A stretch of DNA of 64,000 nt from Actinocatenispora rupis (GCF_016861975.1 NZ_BOMB01000030.1:41832-105831), one strand, 5' to 3'; counted from the first letter of the stretch, positions 16,955 to 25,445 are shown. The notes: generated by a model not told the origin, from the letters alone. Numbers and translations are program-made.

Positions 16955-17012
16955 CGACGACCCGACTGGCGCGCTGAGGGTGGGTTAGCGCGCCGACACA
17001 GTCGGATCGTCG
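16955..17012 (+). ncRNA. Structured 5' leader of the MFS gene
   Basis: A nested stem is readable: CGACGA (16955-16960) with TCGTCG (17007-17012), GACT with AGTC, and GGCGCGCT (16968-16975) with AGCGCGCC (16987-16994) around an 11-base loop. The base of the stem ends one base before the GGAGGAG ribosome site. The placement suits a translational switch or RNA-protein site. I could not match it to a known riboswitch class. Confidence 0.45.
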
Positions 17013-17027
17013 TGGAGGAGTCCTCAG

Positions 17028-18281
17028 TTGCCCGCCCTGGGTGCGTACCGTGCGCTGCTGCGCGCCGCGGGACCGCAGGTCCTGCTCCTGTCCTTCCTTG
17101 CCAGGCTGCCCAACGCGATGGGCCCGCTCGGCGTGCTCACCCTCGTCGTCGCCACCACCGGCTCGTACGGTGCCGCCGGCGTCGCGGCCGGTGCGCTCGG
17201 CCTCGGCGCCGCGCTCGGCGGCCCCGCCGTCGGTGCCCTCGCCGACCGGTACGGCCAGCGTCTCGTGGGCGGCACCGCCGCCGCGCTCGACGCCGTCGCG
17301 TACGCGGGGCTCGTGGTGGCGGCGGTCGGGCACGCGCCGGCCTGGCTCGTCGCCGGCTGCGCCGCACTCGCCGGGCTGCTCACCCCGCAGGTGGGGCCGT
17401 TCATGCGGGTCCGCTGGGTGACGCTGCTCGGCGAGCGCGGCCTGACCCGCCTCGTCCCCACCGCCTTCTCGTACGAGGGGGCGGTGGACGAGGTGTCGTT
17501 CGTGGCCGGCCCGGCGCTCGTCGGCGTGTTCGCGCTGGTGTTCCCGCCGGCGGTACCGCTGCTCGCGGCGGCGGCGCTGCTCGTGGTGGCGGGCCTGACG
17601 TTCGCGGTGCATCCGAGCGCGCCGCCGGCCCTGCGCGCACCGGGCGTCGCGTACCGGCCGGCGCGGCTGCCGCGGCTCGCCGTCGTCGGCCTGGTGGTGG
17701 CGATGGCCGCGATGGGTGCCGTCTTCGGCGGTACGCAGACCGGCGTGACGGCGCTCGCCGAGTCCGCGGGGCGGCCGGGCGCGGCCGGTCTCGTCTACGC
17801 GCTGCTCGGGATCGGGTCGGCCACCGCCGGCCTCGCGACGGCGTGGCTGCCGGCCCACTTCGGTTGGCCCGCACGGTATCTGACGTTCTCGGCGACGCTC
17901 GCGATCGGCGTCGTGGCGCTGCTCGCGGTCGGCGGTACCGGCAGCGCCGCCGCGGTGATGGCCGTCGTCGGCCTCGCCTGCGCCCCCTACCTCATCACCG
18001 TGTACGGCCTCGCCGAACGCATCGCGCCCGCCGGTCGCGCCGGCGTGGTCATGACGCTGATGGCGTCGGGCATCGTGGCCGGTGTCGCCGCCGGCTCCAG
18101 CACCGCCGGACTGCTCGCCGACGCGTACGGTTTCCGCGGCGCGTTCGCGGTACCGGTCGCGGCCGGGGCCGGTGCGCTGCTGCTGGCGGTGCTGACGGTG
18201 CGCCGGCTGCGTACCCGGCTCGCCGCGCCTGCCGGCGTACGCCACGATCCGCGCCCGGTCGACTCCCCCGCGCCCCGCTGA
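17028..18281 (+). CDS. MFS transporter, 12-helix type
   Basis: A 417-residue membrane protein with twelve likely helices, including GALGLGAALGGPAVGALADRYGQR (motif A region) and a second-half repeat starting near LAVVGLVVAMAAMGAVFGG. It resembles small actinobacterial MFS exporters without close functional assignment. The TTG start at 17028 is strongly supported by GGAGGAG seven bases upstream. Its 3' end is 20 bases from the convergent GntR gene. Expression may be governed by the folded leader. Confidence 0.82.
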   Translation: MPALGAYRALLRAAGPQVLLLSFLARLPNAMGPLGVLTLVVATTGSYGAAGVAAGALGLGAALGGPAVGALADRYGQRLVGGTAAALDAVAYAGLVVAAVGHAPAWLVAGCAALAGLLTPQVGPFMRVRWVTLLGERGLTRLVPTAFSYEGAVDEVSFVAGPALVGVFALVFPPAVPLLAAAALLVVAGLTFAVHPSAPPALRAPGVAYRPARLPRLAVVGLVVAMAAMGAVFGGTQTGVTALAESAGRPGAAGLVYALLGIGSATAGLATAWLPAHFGWPARYLTFSATLAIGVVALLAVGGTGSAAAVMAVVGLACAPYLITVYGLAERIAPAGRAGVVMTLMASGIVAGVAAGSSTAGLLADAYGFRGAFAVPVAAGAGALLLAVLTVRRLRTRLAAPAGVRHDPRPVDSPAPR

Positions 18282-18301
18282 CGCCCCGCCCCGCGGGTGC
18301 C

Positions 18302-19078
18302 CTACTCGTGCGGGATCTCCAGCGGTACCAACGGTTTCGGCGCGGACGGCCGGCGTTCGGCGATGGTGTCGTCGTGCGTCGGGTCGGTGAGCCGGCGTAC
18401 CGCGTCGGTCATGTGGTGGTCGATGACGGCGAGCAGCGCCGGCTCATCCCCGGCGGCGACCGCGTCGATGATCTGACCGTGCGAGTCGGACATGTCCGCC
18501 CGGACACGGTAGGTCCGGTCCACCGAGTACGTGCAGAGTCGTGTCTCGATGAGCAGTGTCGACATGATGCGGGACAGTCGCGGGCTTTCGGCCGTGTCGA
18601 CCAGCGTCCGGTGGAACTCGATGTCGGTGTCGCCGACCGCGTGCGCGTCGCGGCGCGCGCTGGCCCGGGTCATCCGGTGGTGCACCCGGGTGAGCGCCTT
18701 GGCCGCCCGTGCCGGGTTTCCGTTGCGCAGCAGGCGTTGGCACGCGGTACGTTCGATCGCGGCGCGCGCCAGGTAGACGTCGGCGATGTCGGCCGGGGTC
18801 ATCGTGACCACGGCGAGACCGCGCCGGCGCGCGGTCAGCAGCCCCTCCTGTACGAGCCGCTGGGCGGCCTCCCGCAGCGGCCCGCGACTGACGCCGAGCT
18901 GGTCGGCGAGTTCGGCCTCGCCGAGCGGTGCGCCGGCCGCGAGGGCGCCCTCGAAGATGGCCCGCCGCAGCCGCGCGGCGATCAGGTCCACCGTGGACTC
19001 CCGCGGTACGGGAGCGAGTGCGCGGGCGGGTTTCAGCGGCGTAACGGTGCGAATGGGGCGACGTGGAGTATTCGCCAC
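18302..19078 (-). CDS. FadR-type GntR transcriptional regulator
   Basis: A 258-residue regulator: GntR winged HTH (LIAARLRRAIFEGALAAGAPLGEAELADQLGVSRGPLREA) followed by an all-helical FCD effector domain with the metal-binding-type residues (VYLARAAIE, DIEFHRTLVD, DSHGQIIDAVAAGD). The GTG at 19078 has GGAGGT at the right spacing; a GTG three codons earlier is overlapped by it. It is divergent from the ABC operon at 19.4-22.7 kb, and a matching TTGTCGACAA dyad lies between them, so it most likely regulates that importer. Confidence 0.87.
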   Translation of the reverse strand: MANTPRRPIRTVTPLKPARALAPVPRESTVDLIAARLRRAIFEGALAAGAPLGEAELADQLGVSRGPLREAAQRLVQEGLLTARRRGLAVVTMTPADIADVYLARAAIERTACQRLLRNGNPARAAKALTRVHHRMTRASARRDAHAVGDTDIEFHRTLVDTAESPRLSRIMSTLLIETRLCTYSVDRTYRVRADMSDSHGQIIDAVAAGDEPALLAVIDHHMTDAVRRLTDPTHDDTIAERRPSAPKPLVPLEIPHE

Positions 19079-19276
19079 GAGGTGCACCTCCGTAGATCGG
19101 TCGTGGCTGGCCGGGCGCCGCTCCCACGTTTGATCGGAACCCTATTTGGGGTACCGCTGCGTCGACAGTGGAGACCCGGCGGTCGGCCGTACGTCACAGG
19201 CAGTGGGCCGTCCGGTCACGGCTTCGACCCGATCCCACGCGGGTGGCCGACATGTTGCAGACTATCGACGATCTGA

Positions 19277-19286
19277 TTGTCGACAA
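19277..19286. promoter_or_regulatory. Candidate FCD-GntR operator
   Basis: TTGTCGACAA is a perfect 10-bp palindrome fitting the TNGTNNACNA pattern bound by many FadR-subfamily GntR proteins. It lies between the GntR gene and the ABC operon it probably controls. Confidence 0.6.
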
Positions 19287-19438
19287 ACCTACGTACGGTG
19301 CTAGCGTTCAGCACCTGAGAGGGCAGACGTACAGCACCTGTTTGCTCCGGCGTGGCCGAGATCCGGCCCGCTGCAACGGGCCTCGCGACACGGCCGCGCG
19401 CCTGCTCGGGGTCCGACGCCTTGAGGAGGGTGAGGTCC

Positions 19439-20347
19439 GTGACGGACAACAGTCAGTGGTCCCGTCGTACTTTTCTGCGTACCGCGGCCGTGGGTGGCGC
19501 ACTTGCCGTTCCCGGCGTGCTCGCCGCGTGCTCGTCGACCCAACCCGGCACGGGTTCGACGAAGGAGAACACCCTCGACAAAATCAAGAAGCAGGGGTAC
19601 ATCACGATCGGCTTCGCCGGTGAGCAGCCGTACGGGTTCAAACAGGGCAACGACCTCGTCGGCGAGGCGCCCACCCTGCACAAGGAGATCTTCACCGCCC
19701 TCGGCGTCAAGGAGCTGCGCGGCGTACTGACCGATTTCGACGCGCTGATCCCCGGCCTCACCGCCAACCGGTTCGACGTCGTGAGTGCCGGTATGGCCAT
19801 CACGCCGGAGCGGTGCAAGCAGGTCATCTTCTCGGAGCCGGAGTTCGTCGGCGCGACCGCGCTGATGGTCAAGAAGGGCAACCCGAAGGGCCTCACCGAC
19901 CTCAAGTCGGCCGCCGCCAAGAAGGCCAACATCGGCGTACTCACCGCCGCCGTGGAGAAGCAGTACGCGACGGCCGCGGGCGTGTCGTCGGGCAGCATCA
20001 AGGACTTCGCGAAGCAGCAGGACGGCCTGGACGCGTTGGTGGCGGGCCGGATCGACGCGTTCGCGCTGACCGACATCTCGCTGCACTGGCTGGCGAAGAT
20101 CAACGCGGGCAAGCCGGTCGAAGTGACCCCCTCGTTCAAGCCGGAGCTGAACGGGCAGCCGCAGTCGAGCGCCGGTGGCGCGGTGTTCCGCCCGACGGAC
20201 AAGAGCCTGCGCGACGCGTTCAACAAGGAACTCAAGAAAATCACGTCGGACCCGGCGAAGTACGAGAGTCTGATCGGGAAGTACGGCTTCGGCAAGCAGA
20301 ACGTGCCGCCGGCGAGCCTGACCACCGCCCAGCTCTGCAAGGGCTGA
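19439..20347 (+). CDS. ehuB: Amino-acid/ectoine-type ABC substrate-binding protein
   Basis: A 302-residue family-3 solute-binding protein. A twin-arginine-like export signal (SRRTFLRTAAVGGALAVPG) is followed by a lipobox LAACSS. GYITIGFAGEQPYGF, VLTDFDALIPGLTANRFDVVSAGMAITPERCKQV and the late FALTDISLHWL match the EhuB branch, which binds ectoine and hydroxyectoine. GTG is the likely start, with GGAGGG upstream. The downstream order permease-permease-ATPase matches ehuCDA. Ectoine specificity is inferred from resemblance; no ectoine catabolic genes are nearby. Confidence 0.75.
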   Translation: MTDNSQWSRRTFLRTAAVGGALAVPGVLAACSSTQPGTGSTKENTLDKIKKQGYITIGFAGEQPYGFKQGNDLVGEAPTLHKEIFTALGVKELRGVLTDFDALIPGLTANRFDVVSAGMAITPERCKQVIFSEPEFVGATALMVKKGNPKGLTDLKSAAAKKANIGVLTAAVEKQYATAAGVSSGSIKDFAKQQDGLDALVAGRIDAFALTDISLHWLAKINAGKPVEVTPSFKPELNGQPQSSAGGAVFRPTDKSLRDAFNKELKKITSDPAKYESLIGKYGFGKQNVPPASLTTAQLCKG

Positions 20348-20372
20348 GAGCCGATCGGCGAATCGACCTCTC

Positions 20373-21200
20373 ATGGGTAGTTTCCTGAGCCAACTGTCCC
20401 AGTCCTGGGGCAACATCGGATCGGCCCTCGTCATCACGGTCGAGGGCACGATCGGCGGCGCCATCCTCGCGCTGGTGCTCGCGTTCGTCCTGGGACTGAT
20501 GGCGCTGTCCCGGTTCGTCGTGGTCCGTGGCGTCGCGCGCACGATCATCGAGTTCTTCCGCGGCACCTCGCTGTACGTGCAGCTGTTCTGGCTCTACTTC
20601 GCGCTTCCCGTACTCGGGTTCAAGATCTCCAGCGCGTTGCTCTGCGCGATCATCGCGTTCGGCCTGAACTTCGGGGCGTACGGCGCGGAGGTCGTGCGCG
20701 GCGCGATCAACGCCGTACCGAGGGCGCAGTGGGAAGGCGCGATCGCGCTGAACATGTCGCCGTTCCAGCGGATGCGGCTGGTGATCCTGCCGCAGGCGTG
20801 GGTCGCGATGATCCCGCCGTTCAACAACCTGCTGATCCAGCTGCTGAAGTCGACACCGCTGATGTCGCTGGTGACGATCGCGGACCTCACGTTCGAGGCG
20901 CAGCAGCTCCGGTCGGCCACCGGCCAGACCGCCTGGTCGTACCTGTTCCTGCTGGTCGTCTACTTCATCCTGGCGTACATCCTGACGTTGCTGATGAACG
21001 CGTTGGAGTCGGTCGCCAAGGCACGCCTCGGCCGCGGTACGGGCCTGCGCGGGATCTTCCGGATGCGGCCGGCCGACCCGACGGGCAAGAGCCTCGGGGC
21101 GGGGCTGGCGGGCGCCGGTACCGAGATCGAGCCGGTCGAGGCGGCCAACCTGACCAGCAAGACGATGGGTGCCGGCGGTCCTGGTGGGGGTGGTGTCTGA
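20373..21200 (+). CDS. ehuC: ABC transporter permease, EhuC-like
   Basis: A 275-residue His/Glu/Gln/Arg-type permease with the characteristic EFFRGTSLYVQLFWLYFALP, FGAYGAEVVRGAINAVPRAQWEGAIALNMS (EAA region) and LIQLLKSTPLMSLV segments. The C-terminal 50 residues are an extra cytoplasmic tail ending in a glycine run (GAGGPGGGGV), longer than usual for the family. Its stop overlaps the start of the next permease (TGATG). Confidence 0.8.
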   Translation: MGSFLSQLSQSWGNIGSALVITVEGTIGGAILALVLAFVLGLMALSRFVVVRGVARTIIEFFRGTSLYVQLFWLYFALPVLGFKISSALLCAIIAFGLNFGAYGAEVVRGAINAVPRAQWEGAIALNMSPFQRMRLVILPQAWVAMIPPFNNLLIQLLKSTPLMSLVTIADLTFEAQQLRSATGQTAWSYLFLLVVYFILAYILTLLMNALESVAKARLGRGTGLRGIFRMRPADPTGKSLGAGLAGAGTEIEPVEAANLTSKTMGAGGPGGGGV

Positions 21201-21844
21201 TGCCGAAGGTGTGGGACTGGGATCTCGCCGGCCAGGCGCTTCCCTTGCTGCTGCAGGGATTCCTCGTCACGCTGGCCGCGACCGTCGTCGCCTCCGTGGT
21301 GGCGATCATCCTCGGTCTGGTACTCGCGATGCTGCGCCGCACCCGGTTCGCCGCGGTGCGCGCGCCGGTCCGGGCGTTCGTCGAGTTCGTCCGCAGCACG
21401 CCGGTGATGGTCCAGCTGTTCGCGGTGTACGTGGTGTTCCCCGGGCTGTCGCCGTTCACGATCGGCGTCACCGTACTCGGGATCCATTACGCCACCTACA
21501 TGTCCGAGGTGTACCGGGCCGGGATCGACGGCGTACCGAAGGGCCAGTGGGAGGCGGCCACGGCGCTGTCGTTGCCCCGCGGGCGTACCTGGCGCGCGGT
21601 GATCCTGCCGCAGGCGGTGCGCAACGTGCTGCCGGCGCTGGGCAACTACGTCATCTCGATGTTCAAGGACACCCCGTTCCTCGCCGTGATCACCGTGCAC
21701 GAGATGGTGTTCCAGGCGACGACGTTCGGCGGTGACCATTTCAAGTACCTGGAAGTGTTCACGATGGCCGCGGCGATCTTCCTCATCGCGAGCTACCCGA
21801 CGTCGCTTCTGGTACGGAGACTGGAGAAGCGCCTTGGCCACTGA
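21200..21844 (+). CDS. ehuD: ABC transporter permease, EhuD-like
   Basis: A 214-residue second permease: LLLQGFLVTLAATVVASVVAIILGLVLAML at the start, EFVRSTPVMVQLF, IHYATYMSEVYRAGIDGVPKGQWEAATAL (EAA loop) and FKDTPFLAVITVHEM. ATG lies in the EhuC stop. It forms the heterodimeric channel with EhuC. The ATPase gene begins before it ends. Confidence 0.8.
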   Translation: MPKVWDWDLAGQALPLLLQGFLVTLAATVVASVVAIILGLVLAMLRRTRFAAVRAPVRAFVEFVRSTPVMVQLFAVYVVFPGLSPFTIGVTVLGIHYATYMSEVYRAGIDGVPKGQWEAATALSLPRGRTWRAVILPQAVRNVLPALGNYVISMFKDTPFLAVITVHEMVFQATTFGGDHFKYLEVFTMAAAIFLIASYPTSLLVRRLEKRLGH

Positions 21845-22670
21845 ACCGAAGATCCCCGACCTGTCCGAGGTGGACACCCCGCCGAACCTGCCCACCGGTA
21901 CGCCGATGGTGCAGTTCGACAAGGTGGTCAAGCGGTTCGGGGACAACGTGGTGCTCGACCATCTCGACTTCTCCGTCGAGCAGGGCGAGCGGGTGACGCT
22001 GATCGGGCCGAGCGGGTCGGGCAAGACGACGATCCTGCGGCTCCTGATGACGCTGGAACGCATCAACGACGGCGTCATCTACGTCGAGGGCCAGCCGCTG
22101 TCGCACATGGACCGCGGCGGCAAGCTCGTTCCCGCGAACGAGCGGTACCTGTCGACGGTGCGCAAGAAGATCGGCATGGTCTTCCAGCAGTTCAACCTGT
22201 TCCCCAACATGAAGGTGCTGGAGAACGTCATCGAGGCGCCGGTGCACGTGCTCGGCGTACCGAAGGACGAGGCGGTGGAGCGGGCGAAGAAGCTGCTCGA
22301 CCTGGTGGGTCTGGCCGACCGGGTCGGCCAGCACCCGACCTCGCTGTCCGGTGGTCAGCAGCAGCGCGTGGCGATCGCCCGCGCGCTGGCCATGCAGCCG
22401 GACGTACTGCTGCTCGACGAGGTGACCTCGGCGCTCGACCCGGAACTCGTCGCCGACGTGCTCAACGTGCTGCGGGACATCGCCCGTACCACGACGATCA
22501 CGATGCTGATCGTCACGCACGAGATGCACTTCGCCCGCGACGTGTCGAACCGGATCCTGATGTTCGACAAGGGACGCATCGTCGAGGAGGGCGCGCCCGA
22601 CAAGATCTTCTCCGAGCCGGAGAACGACCGGACGCAGACCTTCCTCCGTGCGGTACTCGAAGAGCGCTGA
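21834..22670 (+). CDS. ehuA: Amino-acid-type ABC transporter ATP-binding protein, EhuA-like
   Basis: A 278-residue ATPase: Walker A GPSGSGKTT, Q-loop FQQFNLFPNMKVLENV, signature LSGGQQQRVAIARAL, Walker B LLLDEVTSALDPE and H-loop THEMHFARDV. An insertion before the Q-loop (LSHMDRGGKLVPANERYLSTVRK) is typical of EhuA-like ATPases. TTG at 21834, inside the end of the permease gene and preceded by GGAG, is the best start. A hairpin terminator follows. Confidence 0.8.
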   Translation: MATEPKIPDLSEVDTPPNLPTGTPMVQFDKVVKRFGDNVVLDHLDFSVEQGERVTLIGPSGSGKTTILRLLMTLERINDGVIYVEGQPLSHMDRGGKLVPANERYLSTVRKKIGMVFQQFNLFPNMKVLENVIEAPVHVLGVPKDEAVERAKKLLDLVGLADRVGQHPTSLSGGQQQRVAIARALAMQPDVLLLDEVTSALDPELVADVLNVLRDIARTTTITMLIVTHEMHFARDVSNRILMFDKGRIVEEGAPDKIFSEPENDRTQTFLRAVLEER

Positions 22671-22685
22671 CCCGCCGTACGATCC

Positions 22686-22732
22686 CGCGCCGGGGCTCCA
22701 CCGTCCACAATGGACAACGGAGCCCCGGCGCG
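22686..22732. terminator. Bidirectional terminator with a palindromic loop
   Basis: A perfect 14-bp stem (CGCGCCGGGGCTCC and its complement) lies between convergent genes ehuA and the DUF5753 gene. Its 19-base loop contains GTCCACAATGGAC, a copy of the recurrent palindrome that can form a second hairpin on top. Confidence 0.8.
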
Positions 22733-22737
22733 GCCGT

Positions 22738-23430
22738 TCAGGCGTCCGTACCGAGGGCGTCCGGGGTGTCGGGACCGTCGAGGGCGTCGAGGCGGAGCAC
22801 GTCGGGGCGCAGCGCGTCCGGCCGCAGCGCGTCGGCCGCGGCGGTCAGCAGTACGCGGGCCGCGTCGCCGGTGACGCTCTCGGCGAGCAGCGCGTCCGCC
22901 CGCCGGTGGTACGCGGCGGCCTGCGCCCCGCGGTACTGCGTCTCGTCGACGAACGTCTCGACGATGGCGAGGTCGTCGAACAGTACGAACGAGGTCTGCG
23001 GCGCGACGGGCAGCTCCACCCCGAACGGGATGATCCCGAACGTCACGTGCGGCAGGTCGATCAGCTGCGTCAACCTGTCGAGCTGGCGCAGCATCACGGC
23101 CGGCGGGCAGAGCAGCGTGCGCAGCACGGACTCGCCGACGACGAACTCGAACCGCCGCGTCGGGTCGGCCAGGATCTCCTGCCGGCGCAGCCGGGCCTCG
23201 GTCGCCGGCTCGACGACGCTCTCGTCCTCGCCGTTGAACCGGACGTTCTCCCGCATCCGGCACCGGACGTACTCGGGGGTCTGGACGAGGCCGGGCACGA
23301 AGACCATCTCGACGTTGCGGATGCGCCGGGAGGCGCGCGCGAGCCCGTCGTACCGGTCCTGCACGGCGACGCGGCCGGAGCGGTGCTTGTCCGACCAGCG
23401 TCGGTAGGGCGGGATCTCGTCCGCAGTCAT
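22738..23430 (-). CDS. DUF5753 protein without the usual HTH domain
   Basis: A 230-residue protein that is almost entirely the DUF5753 domain: VFVPGLVQTPEYVRCRM, EARLRRQEILADPTRRFEFVVGESVLR, QLDRLTQLIDLPHVTFGIIPFG and LFDDLAIVETFVDETQYRG. Most members carry an N-terminal XRE helix-turn-helix of about 70 residues and neighbour a DUF397 gene; here both are missing. The ATG follows GGAGGAG, so truncation is natural rather than a start-choice artefact. The C-terminus is a short repeat rich in RPDAL/RLDAL. It could act as a partner or competitor for full-length regulators. Confidence 0.72.
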   Translation of the reverse strand: MTADEIPPYRRWSDKHRSGRVAVQDRYDGLARASRRIRNVEMVFVPGLVQTPEYVRCRMRENVRFNGEDESVVEPATEARLRRQEILADPTRRFEFVVGESVLRTLLCPPAVMLRQLDRLTQLIDLPHVTFGIIPFGVELPVAPQTSFVLFDDLAIVETFVDETQYRGAQAAAYHRRADALLAESVTGDAARVLLTAAADALRPDALRPDVLRLDALDGPDTPDALGTDA

Positions 23431-23501
23431 CCGCGTCGTACTCCTCCGTGCCGGTGCTCCGGTCGGACCCTACCCCGGGCGGGCGGCGTGGTCGCTCCCG
23501 G

Positions 23502-24638
23502 TCACCACTCCGCGAACGAGCCGTCGTCGTGCCGCCAGACGGGGTTGCGCCAGGCGTGCCGGTCGGCGGCGCGGATCGCGCTCTCGTCGAGCGTCACCCC
23601 GAGACCCGGCTCCTCGGTACGCGGCGCGTACCCGTCGGTGAAGCGGAACGGGGCCGGGTCGGCGACGTAGTCGAGGAGGTCGTTGGTGGTGTTGTAGTGG
23701 ATGCCCATGGACTGTTCCTGGATGAGGAAGTTGGGCGTGGCGAAGTCGACCTGGAGCGACGCGGCGAGCGCGACGGGCCCGAGCGGGCAGTGCGGCGCCA
23801 GCGGTACGTCGAACGTCTCGGCCAGCGCGCCGATCCGGCGTACCTCGGAGATGCCGCCGGCGTGCGACAGGTCGGGCTGTGCGACGGCGATACCGGCCCG
23901 GAGCGCCGGCAGGAAGTCGGTACGGGAGTAGAGCCGTTCGCCGGTGGCGATGGGGACCGGCGTGCCGGTGAGCCGGCCGAGCTGGTGCCCGTACTCGGGG
24001 AGCAGCGGTTCCTCGACGAACAGCGGGTGCGCCTCGGCGACGGCGGCGAGCGCGCGCGGCGCGGTGGACCAGGCGACGCGGCCGTGGAAGTCGACGGCGA
24101 CGTCCCGGTCCGGGCCGAGCGCGGCGCGGGCGGCGGACACCCGGTCGACCAGGCCGGCGATGTCCGCGGCGGTCGCGATCCGGGGCAGGCGGCCGAACCC
24201 GTTCATCTTGACGGCGGTGAAGCCGGCCTCGACCGCCGCGGCGACCGAGTCGGCGATCTCGGCGGGATCGTCGCCACCGACCCACGTGTACACCCGGACG
24301 CGGTCCCGGACGGGCCCGCCGAGCAGGCGGTGCACGGGCGCGCCGTACGCCTTGCCGGCGATGTCCCACAGCGCCTGGTCGATGCCGGCGACGGCGCTGG
24401 ACAGTACCGGACCGCCGCGGTAGAACGTTCCCTTCGTGAGGACCTGCCAGTGGTCCTCGATACGCAACGGGTCCGCACCGACCAGGTACTCCGCGGCGGT
24501 CTCGACGGCCGCGCGGACGACCTCGGCGCGGCCTTCGACGACCGGCTCGCCCCAGCCGACGATGCCCTCGTCGGTCTCGATCCGGCAGAACAGCCAGCGC
24601 GGCGGTACCAGGAACGTCTCGATACGGTCGATCTTCAT
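23502..24638 (-). CDS. dgoD: D-galactonate dehydratase-like enolase-superfamily enzyme
   Basis: A 378-residue enzyme of the mandelate racemase/muconate lactonizing group. MKIDRIETFLVPPRWLFCRIETDEGIVGWGEP is the DgoD-type capping start; DFHGR and EEPLLPE carry metal ligands and LAPHCPLGPVALAASL carries the catalytic His region. It would dehydrate galactonate to 2-dehydro-3-deoxy-galactonate. The ATG overlaps the stop of the GntR gene, so the two are coupled. The sugar ABC transporter and beta-galactosidase nearby support a galactose-derived substrate. Confidence 0.82.
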   Translation of the reverse strand: MKIDRIETFLVPPRWLFCRIETDEGIVGWGEPVVEGRAEVVRAAVETAAEYLVGADPLRIEDHWQVLTKGTFYRGGPVLSSAVAGIDQALWDIAGKAYGAPVHRLLGGPVRDRVRVYTWVGGDDPAEIADSVAAAVEAGFTAVKMNGFGRLPRIATAADIAGLVDRVSAARAALGPDRDVAVDFHGRVAWSTAPRALAAVAEAHPLFVEEPLLPEYGHQLGRLTGTPVPIATGERLYSRTDFLPALRAGIAVAQPDLSHAGGISEVRRIGALAETFDVPLAPHCPLGPVALAASLQVDFATPNFLIQEQSMGIHYNTTNDLLDYVADPAPFRFTDGYAPRTEEPGLGVTLDESAIRAADRHAWRNPVWRHDDGSFAEW

Positions 24639-25348
24639 GCCTTCTCCGTCCGTACGTGGGTGGTGGTGGCCGCGTCCTGGTCGGCCAGCGCGAGCAGGGT
24701 TTCCATCGCGTCCCGCGCGGCGTCGGGATCCCCGGCGGCGACGGCGTCGCGTACGGCGCGGTGCACGGGTACCGGGTCGGGCGCCGCGGCCTCGTGCACG
24801 ATGCGGTCACGTTCGGCGAGCGCGCGCTCGATGACGACCTCCATCCGGGCCAGGAGTTCGTTGTGGGTGGCGGCGAGCAGCGCCCGGTGGAAGCCGAGGT
24901 CGGCGGCGACCGCGTCGGCCGGCGAGCCCGCGGCGGCCATCGCGTCGAGCGCCGCGTCCAGCGCCGCCACGTCCTCCGTCGTACGCCGGGTCGCGGCGAG
25001 GTGCGCGGCGGGCGGCTCGACCAGTCCGCGTACCTCGGCCAGGTCGCCGAGGAAGCGCGTCCACGTCCGCTCGGGCCCGGCGAACTGCCAGCGCATCACG
25101 TCGCCGTCGAGCAGGTTCCACTCCTCGCGGGTCCGTACGAACGTGCCGCGTTTCTGCCGCGCGCCGACGAGTCCCTTGGCCGCCAACACCTTCAGCGCCT
25201 CGCGCAGCGCGGTACGCGACACGTCGAGTTCGGCCTCCAGGGCCGGGATGTCGATGGTGTCGCCCTCGGCGAGCTGCCCGGACAGGATGCGCCGGGCGAG
25301 CCGTTCCACGGTCTGGCCGTGGATGCCGCGCCCCGGGTACTCCGCCAC
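24635..25348 (-). CDS. FadR-type GntR regulator of the galactonate genes
   Basis: A 237-residue regulator: HTH with ERLARRILSGQLAEGDTIDIPALEAELDVSRTALREALKVLAAKGLVGARQKRGTFV and an FCD domain with VRGLVEPPAAHLAA and DLGFHRALLAATHNELL. GTG at 25348 follows AAGGA. A longer upstream reading frame runs into the mobile element at 25446-25612 and is not protein-coding there. Close linkage with dgoD suggests it senses a sugar acid. Candidate operator: the GTATTTCAT/ATGAATAC dyad at 26368-26389. Confidence 0.87.
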   Translation of the reverse strand: MAEYPGRGIHGQTVERLARRILSGQLAEGDTIDIPALEAELDVSRTALREALKVLAAKGLVGARQKRGTFVRTREEWNLLDGDVMRWQFAGPERTWTRFLGDLAEVRGLVEPPAAHLAATRRTTEDVAALDAALDAMAAAGSPADAVAADLGFHRALLAATHNELLARMEVVIERALAERDRIVHEAAAPDPVPVHRAVRDAVAAGDPDAARDAMETLLALADQDAATTTHVRTEKA

Positions 25349-25445
25349 TCTGATCGTCCTTTCCCCGGCCCGGTACGGCACGGTGCGCGTGCCGGGCGTT
25401 CCCCGTGCGGGTGTCCGCCGCCCGTGCGGAGCGGCGGACACCCCT

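Noticed and set aside
16951..17020. ZTP (pfl) riboswitch, because of a GACTGGCG string
   Set aside because: The remaining conserved pseudoknot and CCGGG elements of that class are not found, and the gene is an MFS exporter, not a purine or folate gene.
16118..19276. A 1052-codon open frame on the plus strand, opposite the SanA-like and GntR genes and overlapping the MFS gene in another frame
   Set aside because: Arg/Pro/Ala-rich translation with no domain, running opposite or across three well-supported genes; a typical GC-rich shadow frame. The same applies to the long frames at 31686-34211 (minus) and 35966-38992 (plus).
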